A stretch of DNA of 64,000 nt, from contig CM060884.1 of assembly GCA_030762935.1 (NCBI GenBank), forward strand, positions 77,329,696-77,393,695, given 5' to 3'. Shown piece by piece: positions 34,901 to 44,920 of the stretch. The position numbers and the translations under genes were made by a program. The number at the start of each line of letters is the position of its first letter. Position 1 is the stretch's first letter. This DNA is from Hymenopus coronatus. Its lineage: Eukaryota > Arthropoda > Insecta > Mantodea > Hymenopodidae. A model generated the notes under the pieces. It was not told the DNA's origin, ran no database searches, and saw only the letters and a program-made list of their open reading frames with translations.

Positions 34901-36048
34901 GCGTAATGTTAAACGGAGCATAATTTGAACTTTAAAGGAATAATACAATAAGTTCACAACACGGGGCAGAATGGAACCTAGTTCCAACCCGCCCCGGCCC
35001 ATTCTGCCCCGTGCGGAAACCGTATATAAAATGCAGTTATAACAAGAAACGGCGGGGATATAAGGAATAGTAAATATGACAAACTGCAGTAGAAACTTCA
35101 TGTTTTATATAGATATAATTAAAAATCATGTTTAAATAATGCAGTTTATGTTACCTTAGGTGTTGAAATGTCACACTTTTACAACAAAACGTAGAAATTT
35201 AACAAGAACCTCACAGACGCGCTCTTACTCACACAAGATGGCTCCAATGCAGGCTACAGTCTCTCTAGCTGCTGTTTATTAATTCCACAAGTCACCGCTA
35301 TCCTGCGCCACTTTCAGAGAAAATAAATAGGGGGGTTCCGTTCCGCCCCTGGGTTCCATCCCGCCCCGGGTTCCCCTATATCCTAAATAAAAATGTATAT
35401 CTCCAATTTTCTGGGAATAGGTTCTAAAGACCTCTTTATTCAGGATGAATTCTGCCGAATTTTACTTAACTGCTAAGCCGTAAGAGATAGACAAGGGCTT
35501 AATACACAAAAATATAGATCTCGTCAAAACACACAATTTGTCTTTTACGTTTTTGTTGTCGCGGTAACCGTTTCCGGGATATTTCTTGTTATTGGTTTGA
35601 GTTGTGAAGTACTTAATCTTTTCTCAGACAGGAAGTGTCCGTTTTTCTTTTGTTCTACTCCTGGCCAAGCTAAGAAGCGATTTGTAATGACAATCGCATA
35701 ACGATAGTTTTTAAAACATTTGACTATCACTTTAGCATAGCACATTTCTTTAGTTGCCTTCTACTTATAAGGAACTAAGTAACAAGAACATTCTGCTGAT
35801 GTTATCTAGATTAGCATTGTGTAGAAAGAAGAATAATTTTTATAGGACTTTTTTGTAGAGCACCTAGAGAAAGTCATGTGAGTGTAGCACATCAGATTTT
35901 TTTCAATACAATTTCCTTTAACTTGATACACTTTTCCCAGCGTTTCTCCAACTGTTTTAAGACTTCCAAAAAGTAGGATTTCTGAAAGTCCTCAAAATAG
36001 ATATCTGATTGGTTATACGTGAATCGTTTTCCGCCGAGCCACTTTGTA

Positions 36049-37207
36049 CTTTCTCTACACGTACTATGTACAGTGAATAGAGAAGGCATTGCATTCCACC
36101 CAAAAATTCTATACCGAGATTTCGCCGGAAATACATGTTCTGGTTCCCTCTGAATCCAAAAATGCATTTTTGGAAAAAGGTCCGTATGTATGTGTGTGTG
36201 TGTCTGTGGACAGCATAGCTCAAAAACGAAAAGACTATTGACTACTAAAGTTGATATTTAGGTTTGGTATCTTGCATGTATGCGACACGAATATTTTCAA
36301 GAAAATTCCCTCCCCCTCCCCAAACTACTCTATATATGGAAAAAAATTCGAAAATTTTGATTTTCTAAATATGGCTCTAACGATTTTGATTAGTCTCATA
36401 TATTTAAGGTATATCCATGCCAAATAAAATATGTACGTTGAATTTTCTGGGAATAGCCTCTAAATACCTCTTTATTCTAGATGATTTTATTGAGATTTGC
36501 ATAACTGTAAGAGATAGACAAAAACTTATAATACAAAAATGTAGATCAGGATAAAACACACAATTTATGTCATATACATTTTTTTTTCGTGCAGTTGATC
36601 GTTTTTAAGATATTCCTTGTTTTTCGTTTCAACTTTGAAAAATTGATACTTTTCTCATACAGGAATTTGTCAACCTCTGTCCATACAAACAAAGGAACTT
36701 CAATCACGTAGCAACCAGCTTTTGACTATCGATTTGACCTATGCTACTCCCTTATTTCGCTTCTACTTACAAGGAAGCAAATAATAAGACTATTTCCGCT
36801 AATTGTTCTCAATTAGCATAAGGTAAATGGAAGCACAAGCTTTTTAGCAATAATTTGTTGCAGAGATGTAGAGAAATATAAATGTCGTGTTACTTATGGA
36901 CGCTCTTTAACTACTGAGGTCCTCAGCGTCCCATTCTAAGTTGGGTGTGAAAGACCACTTAATTTTGCTCAGAGGCCTCTCTATCAGGCTTGAGGTTCTT
37001 TTACGTGCCGTAAATCTACGACACGGGACCAACGGCTTTTCTTCCCTTCCGAAGGAAGCCATCCTAAGGATTTTTACACCCGAAAAAATCCATCGTCCTC
37101 CGCCGGGTTTGAACCCGCGACCTCGGGTATATGAAGTTAGCATGGTAAGCATTACACCACGGAGGGCGACAGAGATGTAGAGAAAGTTATGTGAATGGAC
37201 TACATCA
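36049..37207 (-). mobile_element. H1 repeat in mariner 3, split by SINE-C
   Basis: ACTTTCTCTACACGTACTAT to 'gtgaatggactacatcaaa'. It interrupts mariner between 'ccgccgagccacttt' and 'ttcaaga', which are continuous (gagccactttttcaag) in the copy at 21575. The SINE inserted 16 bp from the inner end of its terminal block. Confidence 0.88.
36877..37169 (-). mobile_element. tRNA-derived SINE, family C, with 16-bp target duplication
   Basis: 'cagagatgtagagaaa' flanks it at 36861-36876 and 37170-37185. On the minus strand the head is a convincing tRNA-like ~75-mer (37169-37091): A-box GTGGTGTAATGCTTACCATG, B-box CGGGTTCAAACCCGGC. A ~200-bp body follows. It ends without a clear A-tail, at 'tataaatgtcgtgttac'. 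Related to 38813-39058 and 26368-26600. Confidence 0.9.
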
Positions 37208-38213
37208 AATTTTTCAAGATTGGAAATAAAATATGTCACTGGAAGGCAAATCTGGTGAAACGGTGGATGGTGTAGTAATTTTAACCTTAATTCTACAATG
37301 TTCAGCATCGAAACTGCGCAGGTGTGAACTCCTGCACTGTCTTGATGGAACAGAATAGTTTTCTTTGCCAAATGAGGACTTTTTTCTTGATTTCTCCTTT
37401 CAACCGGTGAAATAATGATGCATAATGCTCTCCATGTATAGTTCTTCCTTTCTGCAAGTAATCAATGTAGATGATTCTGCGTGCATCCCAAAAACCGAGG
37501 CTATCACCTTAACTTTGCCTTCTTCGGAGCCGTTAAGCCTTTAAAACCCCGAGCGTAGTAGTATATCCATGTTTCATGCTCAGTTATGAATAGACGCAGA
37601 AACTCGTCAGGATTGCGACGGAAAAGTGCCAATGTAGCTTCCGAATCAATCACTCGATTGCGTTTATTCTCCATTAGGAGCAAGCGCGGCCCCCATCTGC
37701 TGAGACCTTTGTCTGATCTAATTTTTGGTGCAAATTGAGAATAGTGATATGTCTTTGGCCTATAATATTTCGCAAACTTTGATTCGTCGACCACTCAAAA
37801 CCATATCCTGGATTTTTTCAACCATTTTGAAGTAAGTCACTTTTACTGGACGTCCGGAACGATGTTCATCATTTGTGGATGTACGGCCACATTTAAATTC
37901 ATTTATCCAGTTGTAAATTGTTACAAACGCAGGAGTAGACGTGCCATGAACTTGATCCAACTCGACTTTTATCTCTTTCAGTGTTAAGTCTTTTAAATAG
38001 AAGTGTTTAGTCACAGCACAAAAGTCGTTTTTTTTCTTCAAAAATTTAAATACGCTCAAGATTGTTGATTTAATCGTCTAGGCAACGAAGTCACGTGATG
38101 GATATAGCTGAGACTTAAAACTGCCCTCTAGTATGAGACGTCAGTTATTATATACAAACTTTTTTCGATGCTAAGAATGCAATTTTTAGGATTTTGTAAG
38201 GACTTATTGAAGA

Positions 38214-38671
38214 TGCCTAGTAATATACAGTTTGTGAGACTGTGAAACCCTAAACACAAGTTAATGTTACGAGCTAAGTGGCGAACACAGCTGGTCCATA
38301 TGGCTGATACAGCGATGACTGACAATAAGGGTGAACAAAACTGATCCAAATGGAAAATATGCACCTCATAATTCATTGTGACATTTCTGTGTGGTCCATC
38401 GTACGCATATCCTTCACAATCAATGTGGGGGGAGGGGGGGTTTGTAATCTCAGTAGAGAACTCCCGTCCTTTTCAAGCATGCGCAGTATTCATAACATCA
38501 ATTTCTGATGGACTCCATTAATCAAACGCCTTTCTCGGAATGGACATTGGTATTGTGTGTTTGCGCGCACGCGCAATAGTGCTTATTTTATTTCTTTGAA
38601 ACACTGTTTGATATTGAGGATATTTCAATAATTTTGCTTAATACTACTCATTGCATTTGTATGCATTAAAA
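38214..38671. other. Unassigned sequence
   Basis: About 460 bases between mariner 3 and the next H1. A G-rich run lies at 38427-38440. No element recognised. Confidence 0.35.
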
Positions 38672-38812
38672 TCTGATGTGTTACACTCACATGACTTTCT
38701 CTAGCTGCTCTACAAGTTTCTTACAAAAGATTATTCTTCTTCCTACACAATGCTAATCGAGATAAACATTAGCAGAATGTTCTTATTTATAAGTAGAAGG
38801 GAACTAAAGGAA

Positions 38813-39058
38813 ATGGAATGGCCTGTTATTTATGGACGCTCTTTAACTGCTTTGGTTCTCAGCGTCCCAGCGTGAAAGATCGCTCAATTTTGCCGTAAAT
38901 CTACGACACGGGACCCACAGCTTTACTTCCCTTCCGAAGGAAGCCATGCCAAGGATTTTTACGCCCGAAAAAATCCATCGTCCTCCGCCGGGTTTGAACC
39001 CGCGACCTTGGGTATATGAAGCTAGCATGGTAACCATTACACCACGGAGGGCGACTAT
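38813..39058 (-). mobile_element. tRNA-derived SINE, family C
   Basis: Flanked by 'agggaactaaaggaa' (38798-38812) and 'agggaagtaaaggaa' (39059-39073), a 15-bp duplication with one mismatch. The tRNA-like head 39054-38980 is almost identical to that at 37169-37091, but the body is missing the 'ctcagaggcctctctatcagg' stretch. Confidence 0.88.
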
Positions 39059-39269
39059 AGGGAAGTAAAGGAATGTGCTATGCTAGAGTGATAGTCAAAT
39101 GCTTTAAAAGCTGTCGTTATGCGATTGTCATTGCAAATCCACTTCTTTGCTTGGCCAGGATAGAACAAAAGAAAAACGGACGCTTCCATCTGAGAAAACA
39201 TAAGTACCTTACAATTGAAATCAATAACAAGGATAATATCTCGGAAACCGTTACCTTCACAACAAAAAT

Positions 39270-39533
39270 ATTAAGTGGTCGAGTGGTCAGCGAGCTTTCT
39301 CACCCGGAGGTCCCGGGTTCGATTTACAGCTGAAGCGGGGAAGTTTTCTTTAGCCAGAATTATTCCCAATCCCCTATAGAGTCTGGAAATATGTATGTGA
39401 GAGTAAATGTTTGAGGAAATAATAATGATTTAAACCCAACGCAAAGAACCTACAGACAACGAGTTGTTTCTAATGCAAAGCCCCCGATATCACCGTAGAT
39501 GTTAAAGGGGGAAATATATATGAAACAATAAAA
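39270..39533 (+). mobile_element. tRNA-derived SINE, family A
   Basis: Plus-sense copy: head 'agtggtcgagtggtcagcgag' with B-box-like 'gggttcgatttac', body 'ccagaattattcccaatcccc', 'ctacagacaacgagttg', 'gcaaagcccccgatatca', and tail 'gaaacaataaaa'. Flanking duplication is uncertain (acaacaaaaat / acaataaaacg). Confidence 0.82.
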
Positions 39534-40071
39534 CGAATTCAAAGGACAGAAACTGTGTGTATTGAGGAGATCTATATGTTTTTTGTTCAGTAAGTTTTTT
39601 TCTATTCTTACGGTTTATCAGTTAAGCAATATTCGCAAATTTCATCCTGAATAAAGTAGTCTTCAGAGGCTATTCCCAGAAAATCCAAGATATACATTTT
39701 ATTTCGGATGTAAATACCTTTAATATACGGCATTTTAATCAAAATTAGTAGAGCCATTTTTAAGAAAATAAAATTTTTCGAATTTTTTTCCATGTGTTTG
39801 GGGGGAATTTTCTTGAAAATCTTAGTGTTACATTCTTGGAAGATACTAAACCTAATACAAAGTTTGGTATTTCAACGGTCTTTTCATTTTTGAACGATGC
39901 TGTCCACGGACACACTAAAACGGATATTTTTAAAAATGTTTTTTTTCGAACTCAAGAGGCAACAAAACATATATTTCCGATGAAATCTCGACATCGAATT
40001 TTTGGCTGGAATACAATACCTTCTCTATCCACTATGTACATTGTACAAGCGTTATAGAGAAATCATTGCCA

Positions 40072-40262
40072 GGAGGAAAAGTCGTTGATCCATATCGTGG
40101 CAAGTTGTAGGGGAACGGAGGGAAAAGTATTTACCGCGATCCTTTACCAGCGCGAAAAGAGAGTTGGGCGCTACTGGCAGGCACGGAAGACGCGGAGGGA
40201 TTAGGACAATTTCTGTTTAAAGCAACACAACTGAGGTGCAAAAGCTGATAATACGAAAGAGC
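40072..40262 (+). pseudogene. Retrotransposon 3'-end fragment, copy 1
   Basis: Shares 'agtatttaccgcgatcctttacc', 'gggcgctactggcaggcacggaagacg' and 'aagcaa.acaactgag' with 47945-48215. In the better-preserved copy this is the C-terminal end of an ORF. I infer a non-LTR type; no reverse transcriptase domain is present in the window for it. Confidence 0.45.
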
Positions 40263-40285
40263 AGGTCAGTAAGAAGAGCTAAAAA

Positions 40286-40810
40286 GCTGTGTTCCATTCA
40301 TATGATTTTCTCTACATGCTCTGTAACAAATTATTGTTAAAAATCCTATACTTCTCTCTACTTCATACTAATTCACATTAGCTTTCGCAGAAATATTTTC
40401 TTGTAAGCAGAAGGGAAATAAGGGAATTTACTAGACTAAAACGATAGTCAAATCTTTTAAAAACTGGTTGCTGTGTGATTGAAATCCGTTTCTTTGCAGG
40501 GCCAGGAGTTGATAAATTCCCGTATGTGAAAAGTTTATGTATTTTAAAACTGAAACCAATAACAAAGAATATCTCAAAATTGGTCAATTCCACGAAACAA
40601 AACTGTATAGGAATGGATTGTATGTTTTAATGAGATATACATTTTCTGTGTCGTAATTTTTCTCCCTCTCTTACGGTTTAGTAGTTATGAAAAATTCCGT
40701 AAAATTCACCCAGAATAAAGTAGTCTTCAGAGGCTATTCCCAGAAAATTCAAGATATACATTTTATTTGTCAGGTAATGTCTTTAATATAAAATAGTTTA
40801 ATCAAAATCG
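40286..40810 (+). mobile_element. H1 repeat, 5' half
   Basis: 'gctgtgttccattcatatgattttctctac' through 'caagatatacattttatttgtcagg' to 'atcaaaatcgta', then an abrupt switch to a minus-sense copy. Confidence 0.8.
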
Positions 40811-41797
40811 TATCGATTTGCATTCCAACCAAAAACTTGATACCAAGGTTTCACCGGAAATATACGTTATAGGGACCCCTATATAAAAAAAAAAAAAACA
40901 GAAAAAAGTGCGTGTGTCTGTGAAAGCGATAACTCAAAAACGAAAAGTCAGTAAAATACCAAACTTGGTATTTAAGTTTAGCATCTTCCAGGGATGCCAC
41001 ACGAAAATTTTGATTAAACTCAAACTACCATTTACATGGAAAAAATTTCGATATTTTTAATTTTCTCAAAAATTGCTCTAGCTATTTTCATTAAAATATC
41101 ATTATAAATAAAACGTATATCTAAAACCTTCTGGGAAATATCCTCTAAAGACCTCTTTATTCTGTACGATTCTTATTGAATTTTGCATTGCTGGTAAACC
41201 TAAAAGATAGACAAAAACTTACAACACAAGAAATGTAGATCACGATAAAACAATTAATATCATAAGAACTAAAGCTTTCCTGGCGACGTGTTAATTCAAA
41301 ATCTTCTCGGGCTTCTAGCCAGGTAAAAACTTGGCTTGACACCAACGTTTCGAAGAAGTACATCTTCCTCGTCTTCAGGGTGAACTGAAGAAGTTCACCC
41401 TGAAGACGAGGAAGATGTACTTCTTCGAAACGTTGGTGTCAAGCCAAGTTTTTACCTGGCTAGAAGCCCGAGAAGATTTTGAATTAATTAATATCATATT
41501 CATATTTTTCGTGCAATTGACCACTTCTGAGATATTGATTGTTATATCTCATTTAAAATACTAACACTTTTGTCACTTTTCTCCTGGCTATGGATAGAAA
41601 CGGATTTCAATCACATGGCAACCAGCTTTTAAAATATTTGACTATCACTTTATCCTAATGTATTCCCTTCTACTTACAAGGAAGCAAGCAATTTAGAAAA
41701 TTACTCCTAATGCTAATCTCTATTAACATGCAGCATATGCAATAATATACTTTTTATCACTAATGTGTTACAGTAATGTAGAGAAAATCATGTGAAA
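40811..41797 (-). mobile_element. H1 repeat (subfamily 3) containing a Penelope-type palindrome
   Basis: Begins 'tttgcattccaaccaaaaac' (hairpin missing) and ends 'atgtagagaaaatcatgtgaaa'. The 221-bp insertion at 41265-41485 lies in the 'cacaatttatgtcatatac' region. The junction with the preceding plus-sense half is an inverted fusion. Confidence 0.8.
41265..41485. mobile_element. Penelope-type terminal-repeat palindrome with 13-bp target duplication
   Basis: Perfect inverted repeats of 96 bp (41291-41386 and 41392-41487) surround a 5-base loop 'gaaga'. 'aattaatatcata' is duplicated at 41252-41264 and 41486-41498. The left extension 'ctaaagctttcctggcgacg' and the blocks 'cttctcgggcttctagccaggt' and 'tcttcaggg' match the repeat ends of the Penelope-like element at 60225-60300 and 62745-62860. 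This is a family relative reduced to two opposed terminal repeats, with no ORF. Confidence 0.85.
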
Positions 41798-41914
41798 TTC
41801 GTTTCTATGCGGTGCCAGGAATTTACAATTTTCCGTGTTAGAAAGGTTTAGTATTTTAAATATGAAATAAGTGCCTAAGAATATCTCAGCACAAGTCAAT
41901 TTCGTGAAAGAAAA
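41798..41914 (+). repeat. H1 internal fragment
   Basis: 'gaaattcgtttctatgcggtgccagg' to 'cgtgaaagaaaa', an internal stretch of a plus-sense H1 cut by the next copy at an A-run. Confidence 0.6.
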
Positions 41915-42418
41915 TCTGATGTGTTCCATTCACATGACTTTCTCTACATTTCTGCAACAAATTATTGTTAAAAAGCACATGCTTCTATTCACTTCATGCT
42001 AATCGAGAAAAAACATTAGCAGAAATAGTCTTATTACTTGCTTCCTTGCAAGTGGGAAGAAGTTAACAAATTCCTGTATGAAAAAAGTATGTTTTTTAAA
42101 CCGGAAACCAATAACAAGGAATATCTCTAAAACGACCCACTCCACGAAAAAAATGTATATGACATAAATTGTGTGTTTTATCGTGATCTACATTTTTTGT
42201 GTAGTAAGTTCTTGTCTATCTCTTATGGTTTACCAGTTATGCAAAATTCAATAAAACTAATCCAGAATAAAGAGGTCATTAGAGGCTATTCCCAGAAAAT
42301 TCAAGATATACATTTTATTTGGCATGTAAATATCTTAAATATAAGATATTTTAATCAAAATCGTTACAGCCATTTTTTGATAAAATAAAAATTTTAGAAA
42401 TTTTTCCATGTAAAGGAT

Positions 42419-42485
<67 letters not shown>

Positions 42486-42587
42486 AGGTTGTTGAAAATG
42501 TTCGTGTCGCATCCTTGGAAGATAGCAACCCTAAATATCAAGTTTGGTACTTAAAGATATTTTTGTTTTTGATCTATGCTGCCCACA

Positions 42588-42621
<34 letters not shown>

Positions 42622-42735
42622 TGGATTTTTTTTCTAAAAATGCTTTTTTTTTTATTCAGGGGGTCTCAAAACGCATATTTCCGGTGAAACCTCGGTATCG
42701 AATTTTGGGTGCAATACAATACCTTCTCTATACGC
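41915..42735 (+). mobile_element. H1 repeat, near full length, two long microsatellites
   Basis: TCTGATGTGTTCCATTCACATG to 'cttctctatacgctatag', where the hairpin is cut. An unusual (TG)n at 42422-42482 sits before the 'cgcatccttgg' block, and a second (CA)n at 42594-42618 is in the usual position. ~70 bp after 'ccttgcaagtggga' is deleted. Confidence 0.83.
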
Positions 42736-43878
42736 TATAGTAATGAGGACTCCTCTGTTATCAGCATATTGAGTGCTGCTATCTAGTGTGAGCAGGTGGC
42801 AAACGCAGCAAAGAGTTAATCAATCCCGAGCCACTTTGGCGCCAGTCTTTGCCTCGTCATAGAGTCCTTTACGCTGCAGAAAATCTTTGAAGATTAAAAG
42901 CCTTATTTTTGTGCCGAAGTGGAGTATGTATGCTTGAGAGATTTAATTTTCCGCTTTCCGTCTGTACAAACCTCCATGTCTTTTGTACGCCAACATAAAT
43001 CGCAATTCTTTCTTACTCGCCTTTGAAGTAGCATTATTATGCTTTAATTAGTTCGTTCACTTTTTTCGAAAACTGTTCCAATGAGTCCACAAAGAAATCC
43101 GCATTCTAAACTGCAAACAGTGGTTAAGAACCCATGAGGTAATTAATAACAGAAGGGTAAAGATCTTCAGTTGCGCTTAGCATTTTTTTTACTTCCCCCA
43201 ACTCGTACCTGTAAACGTTTTCCAGAATGCAAAGTTTAAGTTAACTTACCAAAATGGTCTGCAATACTTTCTCTATACGCACTATATATATGTTAATGAA
43301 CTACACGGAAATACTTTGCGAGATTGTGCAGGTGACTGATATAAGGCTCGGCGATGCATGGTCCCCGGATAAACGTAACGTTAAATGTGTGGGTATCAGC
43401 TGCTGATAAATCTGTGTTAAAACAAAGCAGGTTCAGAAAATGTCTTTAAAACTGCTGCCCGAGTATAGAAATATCGATTTTTAGCAGCTCGTTACTAGCG
43501 TTCTCAAGATTTAATGTCGCAAACATCTCGAACTAATCACTTGACAGTGTGACACTGACCATTCATTAACTACGTTCTTGAGTTATGTAGCCTACTATGG
43601 AGGCGTTTTTTCAAATCCTCTGGTGGCTTAATGCTTAACCCCAGTAGCTGATATCCCAAAGGTCATGAGTTCATATTTCGTCATAGAGTACATGCTTTTC
43701 ATTATTCTTTTTTTCATTCCAGACGAAGTGCCGCGATACGTGGCGTACTGGCACTTCCGAAACTTCTAGCCGTTACTTAGACATTTCAATAAATAGACCA
43801 AAAGTCTCCTATCTCAAATTACTTATTTAAGTAATCTACATGTTCTGAAAATATTTCGGTATAGTTCATTAACACCCT
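42736..43878. other. Unassigned sequence, possible SINE remnant
   Basis: About 1.1 kb without H1. At 43618-43680 'ctggtggcttaatgcttaacc ... aaggtcatgagttcat' resembles tRNA A- and B-boxes 40-45 bases apart and could be an old SINE head. No exon is seen. Confidence 0.35.
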
Positions 43879-44873
43879 GCAAGTGTACAGAGCAGGTATT
43901 GTATTGCGCCCAAAACTTCCATACCGAGATTTGAACCGAAATTCATGTTTTGAGACCCTCTTAATAAAAAAAAGCATTTTTCGAAAACTGCCCCTGTGTG
44001 TCTGTCACTGTATGCACTGTTTAACGCCCGCTTTTACTACAAATGGTACCGCAGGCGATGACACTGACCAAACATGGAATGAAGATGAAGCACTCGTATA
44101 ATGTGATGGCGGGGGAAACCGGAGAAAACTCGCCCCTGCGCCGCTTTGTCCACCAAAAATCCCACATGCTGTCGCTTGAAATCGAACCCGGGCCGCCTAG
44201 GTGAGAGGTGAGTGGTCTAACTACTCGGCCACGGCGCGGCAGTTTGTGTGTGTGTGTGTGGGGGGGGGGGGGGAGCGTGTGCAGCATAGCTTAAAAACGA
44301 AAAGTCCGTTTAATATCAAACCTACTATTTAAGTTTAGTCCAAAGATATCGTATATTAAAGGTATCTATATGACAAATAAAATGTATATCTTGAATTTAC
44401 TGGGAATAGTTACTGAAAACCTGTTTATTCTGGATAAAAAAGTTTGCTAAATTTTGCATAACTAATAAACTGTAAGACATAGTCAAAAACTTACTTAACA
44501 AGCAATGTAGACTCTTGAAAATACACAATTTATATGCTATACATAATTTCATGGAGTTGACCGTTTTTGAGGTCTTTCTGATTTCAGTTTTGAAATACTT
44601 ATATTTTTCTCATACGAGAATTTGTCAACTTCTGGCAATGAAAACAAAGGTACTTCACTCACCTAGCAACCAGCTTTTAAATAGTTTAAATCATTTCACT
44701 ACCACTTTAGACCAGTGCTTTCCCTTATTTCCCTTCTACTTACAAGGAAGCAAGTAATAAGCAATTTCTGTTAATGTTTATCTTGATTAGCATGAAGTAG
44801 ATAGAGGAATAAGCTTATTAACAATAATTATTTCTAGAGATATGGAGAAAGTCATGTGAATGCAACACATTAA
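43879..44873 (-). mobile_element. H1 repeat split by SINE-B, with internal deletion
   Basis: 'gtgtacagagcaggtattgtattgcg' to 'gtgaatgcaacacattaa'. SINE-B sits in the microsatellite. A deletion joins 'aagtttagtc' directly to 'aaagatatcgtatatt' at ~44340. A G-run (44261-44273) flanks the TG tract. Confidence 0.8.
44014..44240 (-). mobile_element. tRNA-derived SINE, family B
   Basis: Matches 22125-22362: 'gtttaacgcccgcttttact', 'gtaccgcaggcgatgacactga', 'cgcccctgcgccgctttgtccacc', 'gaacccgggccgcctaggtgagagg', 'accactcg.ccacggc'. Head on the minus strand at 44240-44170. No A-tail visible. Confidence 0.83.
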
Positions 44874-44920
44874 TTTTTTAACAACTGGAACAGCAAGGTA
44901 GAAGCGAAGGATAGTAAAAA

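Larger units (their letters stand above)
33038..35376 (-). mobile_element. pogo/Tigger-like DNA transposon, internally deleted
   Basis: Terminal inverted repeats: left GGGAACCCGGGCAGGATGGA, right (reverse complement) GGGGAACCCGGGGCGGGATG. TA lies on both sides (33036-33037 and 35377-35378). Minus-strand pieces of a transposase are in order: a pipsqueak-type HTH at 34516-34304 (MGLQRAAQQYNVPKTTLQRY), a second DNA-binding block near 34300-34215 (FTKEQEKELVNYL), then a jump to the post-catalytic 'PPHTSHRLQPLDVALM' near 34180, a frameshift near 34070, and the C-terminal 'GFKATGIWPVN' (33898-34092) plus a Ser/Lys-rich tail (33802-33377). The catalytic core is absent. Confidence 0.88.
32697..35896 (-). 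mobile_element. H1 repeat in mariner 3, itself split by a Tigger-like element
   Basis: H1 pieces are 32699-33037 and 35377-35896, joined across the 2.34-kb insertion at '..ctattta / tcctaaataaaaatg'. The hairpin end is decayed (tttctctagtcccgtatgtacaatgtacataatgatagag). The far end 'gagtgtagcacatcaga' is followed by T's. A (TG)28-type tract lies at 32848-32907. Subfamily 2 blocks are visible ('gtccgtttttcttttgttctactcctggccaag'). Confidence 0.87.
32617..38213 (-). mobile_element. Mariner 3, split into three pieces by later insertions
   Basis: The left terminus is 32617-32640 (ggccgttcaataagtcccta). Remaining pieces are 35897-36048 and 37210-38213, ending 'gtaaggacttattgaaga', the inverted terminus. 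Minus-strand coding is interrupted: 38059-37760 N-terminal HTH domain (IYNWINEFKCGRTS, RSGRPVKV), 37794-37504 the first catalytic block as 'ITEHETW', where relatives have an Asp before the Glu. A decayed second block (FHQDSAGVHTC) lies near 37350 and the C-terminal 'LEKRWEKC' block at 35930-35960. It is not functional. Confidence 0.85.
38672..40062 (+). mobile_element. H1 repeat (subfamily 2) split by two SINEs
   Basis: TCTGATGTGTTACACTCACA to 'tatccactatgtacattgtacaagcgttatagagaaa'. Interrupted by a family C SINE at 38813-39058 and a family A SINE at 39270-39533. The remaining H1 pieces read through in order. Confidence 0.87.

Noticed and set aside
37091..37169. tRNA gene on the minus strand
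   Set aside because: It has good A and B boxes but is the head of a retroposed SINE (16-bp target duplication, body attached, related copies at 38980-39054 and 26530-26590).
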